Shown piece by piece: positions 5,354-7,669 of a DNA stretch of 7,669 nucleotides (position 1 is the stretch's first letter; each line of letters opens with the position of its first letter). Made by a program: the position numbers and the translations under genes. This DNA comes from Gammaproteobacteria bacterium (GTDB lineage: Bacteria; Pseudomonadota; Gammaproteobacteria; Pseudomonadales; UBA7434). Where the stretch lies: positions 1 through 7,669 of the forward strand of contig JAJRPK010000368.1 in assembly GCA_024280785.1 (NCBI GenBank), given 5' to 3'. Under the pieces are notes generated by a model that did no database searches, had not been told where the DNA came from, and saw nothing but the letters and a program-made list of their open reading frames with translations.

Positions 5354-7669
5354 ATGGGTTTACTAAGTATTGGTGTCAGTAGCTTAATTGCCAATCAAAC
5401 GGCGATTGCGACAGTTGGCAATAATATCGCTAACGCCAGTGTCGAGGGATACAGTCGGCAGTCGGCAGTCTTTGGCACTCGAGAGCCTCAGTTGGAGCGA
5501 GGCGGTTTTGTTGGTCGAGGCGTTGATATTATCACCGTTCGCCGAATTACCGATCAGTTTTTAACGCAACAGCTAAGAATTGATACCGCCAATTTTAGCG
5601 AGCTGAACGCATTTAGCACCCAAATTGGCCAGCTCGATTCATTGATAGCCAATAGCGATACGGGACTTTCTTCGGCACTGAATAGTTTTTTCTCGTCTTT
5701 GCAAGCGGCGGCTGATGCTCCCACCTCGTTGCCCGCAAGGCAGTTGGCCTTGAGCCAAGGCGAAAGTTTGGCGCAGCGGTTTAATTTACTACAGTCGCGC
5801 TTGGATTCTCAGGCAAACAGCGTTAACAAACAGATTGCTTCGTTGGGTCAAAGAGTAGATCGCTTAGGTGTTAGTATTGCCCAGCTTAATCAAAAAATTT
5901 CCGACGTGGGTGGTGCTGCGCCCAACGCCACAGTTAACGATTTACTCGATCGCCGCGACGAAGCATTACGTCAGTTGTCGGGGCTGGTATCTATCACGTC
6001 AACGGAGCAAGACGGTGATTTAGTTAATGTATTTATTGGCCAGGGGCAGGCACTGGTCTTGGGTGTACGGGCCAATAAAATCGAGTCCGTTGCTAATGAA
6101 TTCGATGCTACGCGAACCGAGTTGGCGATTAATATAAACGGCAACCCTCAAGTTATTACCGATACTTTTTCCGGCGGAGAGTTGGGCGGCTTGTTGCGGT
6201 ATCGAAGAGAAGTTCTCGATAATTCCATCGGTGGTGTCGGGGTTTTAGCCGTGGGACTTGCAGCACAGTTTAACGCGCAGCACCGCGCAGGCGTCGATTT
6301 GCAGGGCGCGCGCGGGATTGATTTTTTTACACCGATCAATTCGACGACACTTGAAAGTCAGCGTGCTATTGGTTCCAGTAATAACGGATTACCCGCCGAT
6401 AGAGAAATATCGGTAAAAATTGTCGATGTGGGTGCGTTAAAGGGCAGTGATTACCAATTGCGGTTGTCGGGGTCTAGCTCGTTGCGATATTCCTTGGTTA
6501 GATTGAGCGATAAACAAGTATTGAGCGAAGGGGCTCTGTCTAACGCATTTCCTCAAACGCTTACCACCGACGAAGGCTTTGAAATCAGATTGGGTAGTGG
6601 AAGCTTTCAGGACGGTGATAGTTTTTCTATCCAACCAACACGGTTTGCGGCAACGCAAATAGCTGTCAATATTTCCTCGCCTAGTTCATTGGCTTTAGGA
6701 TCGCCCATTATTGCTGATGCAAGTTTATCTAATACGGGTACCGGTGTTGTCGTTCAAGGCGGCATTATTAATGCCGGAGAGTTTGACTCGTCGAGTCTGA
6801 CTGCCTTTTCTAACGGCGGCGTTCTTACACCTTCACTGCTGATTCGCTTTACCAGCCCTAACACTTACGATGTGTTGGATAACAGTAATTCGGCAGGCCC
6901 TCAACCGCTGTCGCCTCCTCTAAGAAATTTACCGTTTATACCGAACCAAAATAACTCTTTGCTGCCTTCCGATTCGGGAGCTACATTTTTGACCACTACG
7001 GCAGGACATGTTTTTACCGCACCAGTCGGGTTAATCGGCAGCGTGAGTAATGGCTATCCCGACCCTAGTGCGTTGATTACCAGTGAAACAATTTCAGTAA
7101 GGACGCCTGATAGCAACGGGGTAACTCAGACGTCATCTATTGCTTTGTTGGCGAATGAATCGGCCACAACCGCCGCTGCAAGAATTAACACGCTCAACGG
7201 GGCTAGCGCGACGGCTAATACCTCAGCGGCGATTACTCTTAATGATGACGGCGATGTCGACGCAATGCGTATCCGGTTTAACGGGGTTGATCTTACCAAT
7301 CCCGCGTTAGACCCTGCCCCGGTACCCTTAACGACAGATTTTTTAGCACAGCGAATAAACCAGCTTTTTGCCGGGAGCGGCATCAGCGCAATTAGTACAG
7401 GAACCCAGTTACAGTTGCGCTCGATAAATGGTGCCGATTTGCGTATAGAGAACTTTGGCACAGACGGTGGCGACAGCTTTAATGTGGTTGAAATCAACGG
7501 CTCGCTAGCACCGGCAACAATTGTGAGTACGGGTGAAGAGACCGTAGTTGGCGGAACTGTGGATGTTGTCTTGGCAAGTGGAACATCTTTGGTTAGCTCG
7601 GGAGGTCTATTTACCGATCCGGCACCGCTACCTGCGCCTGCATATTTGGGTTATCAAGTTGGGTTGTCA
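5354..7669 (+). CDS. flgK: Hook-filament junction protein FlgK (HAP1), N-terminal part, enlarged (3' end outside window)
   Basis: FlgK is the hook-associated protein that joins hook to filament. The ATG at 5354 opens a frame with no stop through the window end, 772 codons. The N-terminus MGLLSIGVSSLIANQTAI with NNIANASVEGYSRQ (residues 23-36) is the FlgK D0 helix and axial-protein motif. A coiled D1 region with NDLLDRRDEALRQLSGLV follows, then SGGELGGLLRYRREVLD and the FNAQHRAGVDL block at about 270-325. Residues 366-435 (SDYQLRL to GDSFSIQPTRFAATQI) match a domain seen in pseudomonad-type FlgK. Residues 577-702 look like two flagellin hook-IN-type units, with IRFNGVDL, LAQRINQLF and LQLRSINGADLRIENFG. 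The conserved C-terminal D1/D0 helices have not yet appeared, so the whole protein must be far longer than the roughly 550 residues of enteric FlgK. The ribosome site is poor: GAG at 5340-5342 is 11 bases from the ATG. Confidence 0.95.
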   Translation, partial: MGLLSIGVSSLIANQTAIATVGNNIANASVEGYSRQSAVFGTREPQLERGGFVGRGVDIITVRRITDQFLTQQLRIDTANFSELNAFSTQIGQLDSLIANSDTGLSSALNSFFSSLQAAADAPTSLPARQLALSQGESLAQRFNLLQSRLDSQANSVNKQIASLGQRVDRLGVSIAQLNQKISDVGGAAPNATVNDLLDRRDEALRQLSGLVSITSTEQDGDLVNVFIGQGQALVLGVRANKIESVANEFDATRTELAININGNPQVITDTFSGGELGGLLRYRREVLDNSIGGVGVLAVGLAAQFNAQHRAGVDLQGARGIDFFTPINSTTLESQRAIGSSNNGLPADREISVKIVDVGALKGSDYQLRLSGSSSLRYSLVRLSDKQVLSEGALSNAFPQTLTTDEGFEIRLGSGSFQDGDSFSIQPTRFAATQIAVNISSPSSLALGSPIIADASLSNTGTGVVVQGGIINAGEFDSSSLTAFSNGGVLTPSLLIRFTSPNTYDVLDNSNSAGPQPLSPPLRNLPFIPNQNNSLLPSDSGATFLTTTAGHVFTAPVGLIGSVSNGYPDPSALITSETISVRTPDSNGVTQTSSIALLANESATTAAARINTLNGASATANTSAAITLNDDGDVDAMRIRFNGVDLTNPALDPAPVPLTTDFLAQRINQLFAGSGISAISTGTQLQLRSINGADLRIENFGTDGGDSFNVVEINGSLAPATIVSTGEETVVGGTVDVVLASGTSLVSSGGLFTDPAPLPAPAYLGYQVGLS

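Noticed and set aside
6148..7497. Antisense open frames within flgK (6148-6339, 6437-6658, 7126-7497)
   Set aside because: They are opposite the continuous flgK frame, have unremarkable composition and no recognisable domains. The + strand frame carries clear FlgK motifs throughout.
1..7669. A novel defence, mobile or secretion system in the window
   Set aside because: Every gene is a recognisable flagellar component in standard order. No transposase, integrase, phage gene, CRISPR array or unknown gene was found on either strand.

Overview
The window is one continuous stretch of a flagellar gene cluster. All genes are on the + strand, in the order flgE (3' end only), flgF, flgG, flgH, flgI, flgJ, flgK (5' part only). 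The order matches the flgBCDEFGHIJKL cluster of Gammaproteobacteria. Three points suggest a Gram-negative, moderate-GC gammaproteobacterium, possibly a marine relative of pseudomonads or Cellvibrionales: L-ring and P-ring genes are present, FlgJ is the two-domain form with a muramidase half, and FlgE and FlgK look pseudomonad-like. The taxonomic placement is inference from protein resemblance, not from a search.

Layout: 1-567 is the last 188 codons of the hook protein FlgE. 588-1331 is the proximal-rod protein FlgF. An 80-bp gap with a perfect 8-bp hairpin (1351-1370) leads to 1412-2197, the distal-rod protein FlgG. 2217-2894 is the L-ring lipoprotein FlgH, 2907-4037 the P-ring protein FlgI, and 4061-5152 the rod cap and peptidoglycan hydrolase FlgJ. 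A 201-bp gap (5153-5353) carries a degenerate repeat that starts inside the flgJ stop region, plus an inverted repeat. From 5354 to the window end is hook-filament junction protein FlgK, still open after 772 codons and clearly longer than the roughly 550 residues of enteric FlgK.

Together the genes build the part of the flagellum outside the inner membrane. FlgF and FlgG form the rod, FlgJ caps the growing rod and opens the murein, FlgI and FlgH form the bushing in the peptidoglycan layer and outer membrane, FlgE forms the hook, and FlgK joins hook to filament. Spacings within flgE-flgJ are short (12-80 bp), which fits one transcript. The larger flgJ-flgK gap is where a separate promoter would be expected, but no convincing one is visible.

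No RNA gene, mobile element, CRISPR array or unknown system was seen. The unusual points are modest: an enlarged FlgK with hook-IN-like segments, a cysteine-free mature FlgI, and the repeats and hairpins in the two larger gaps.
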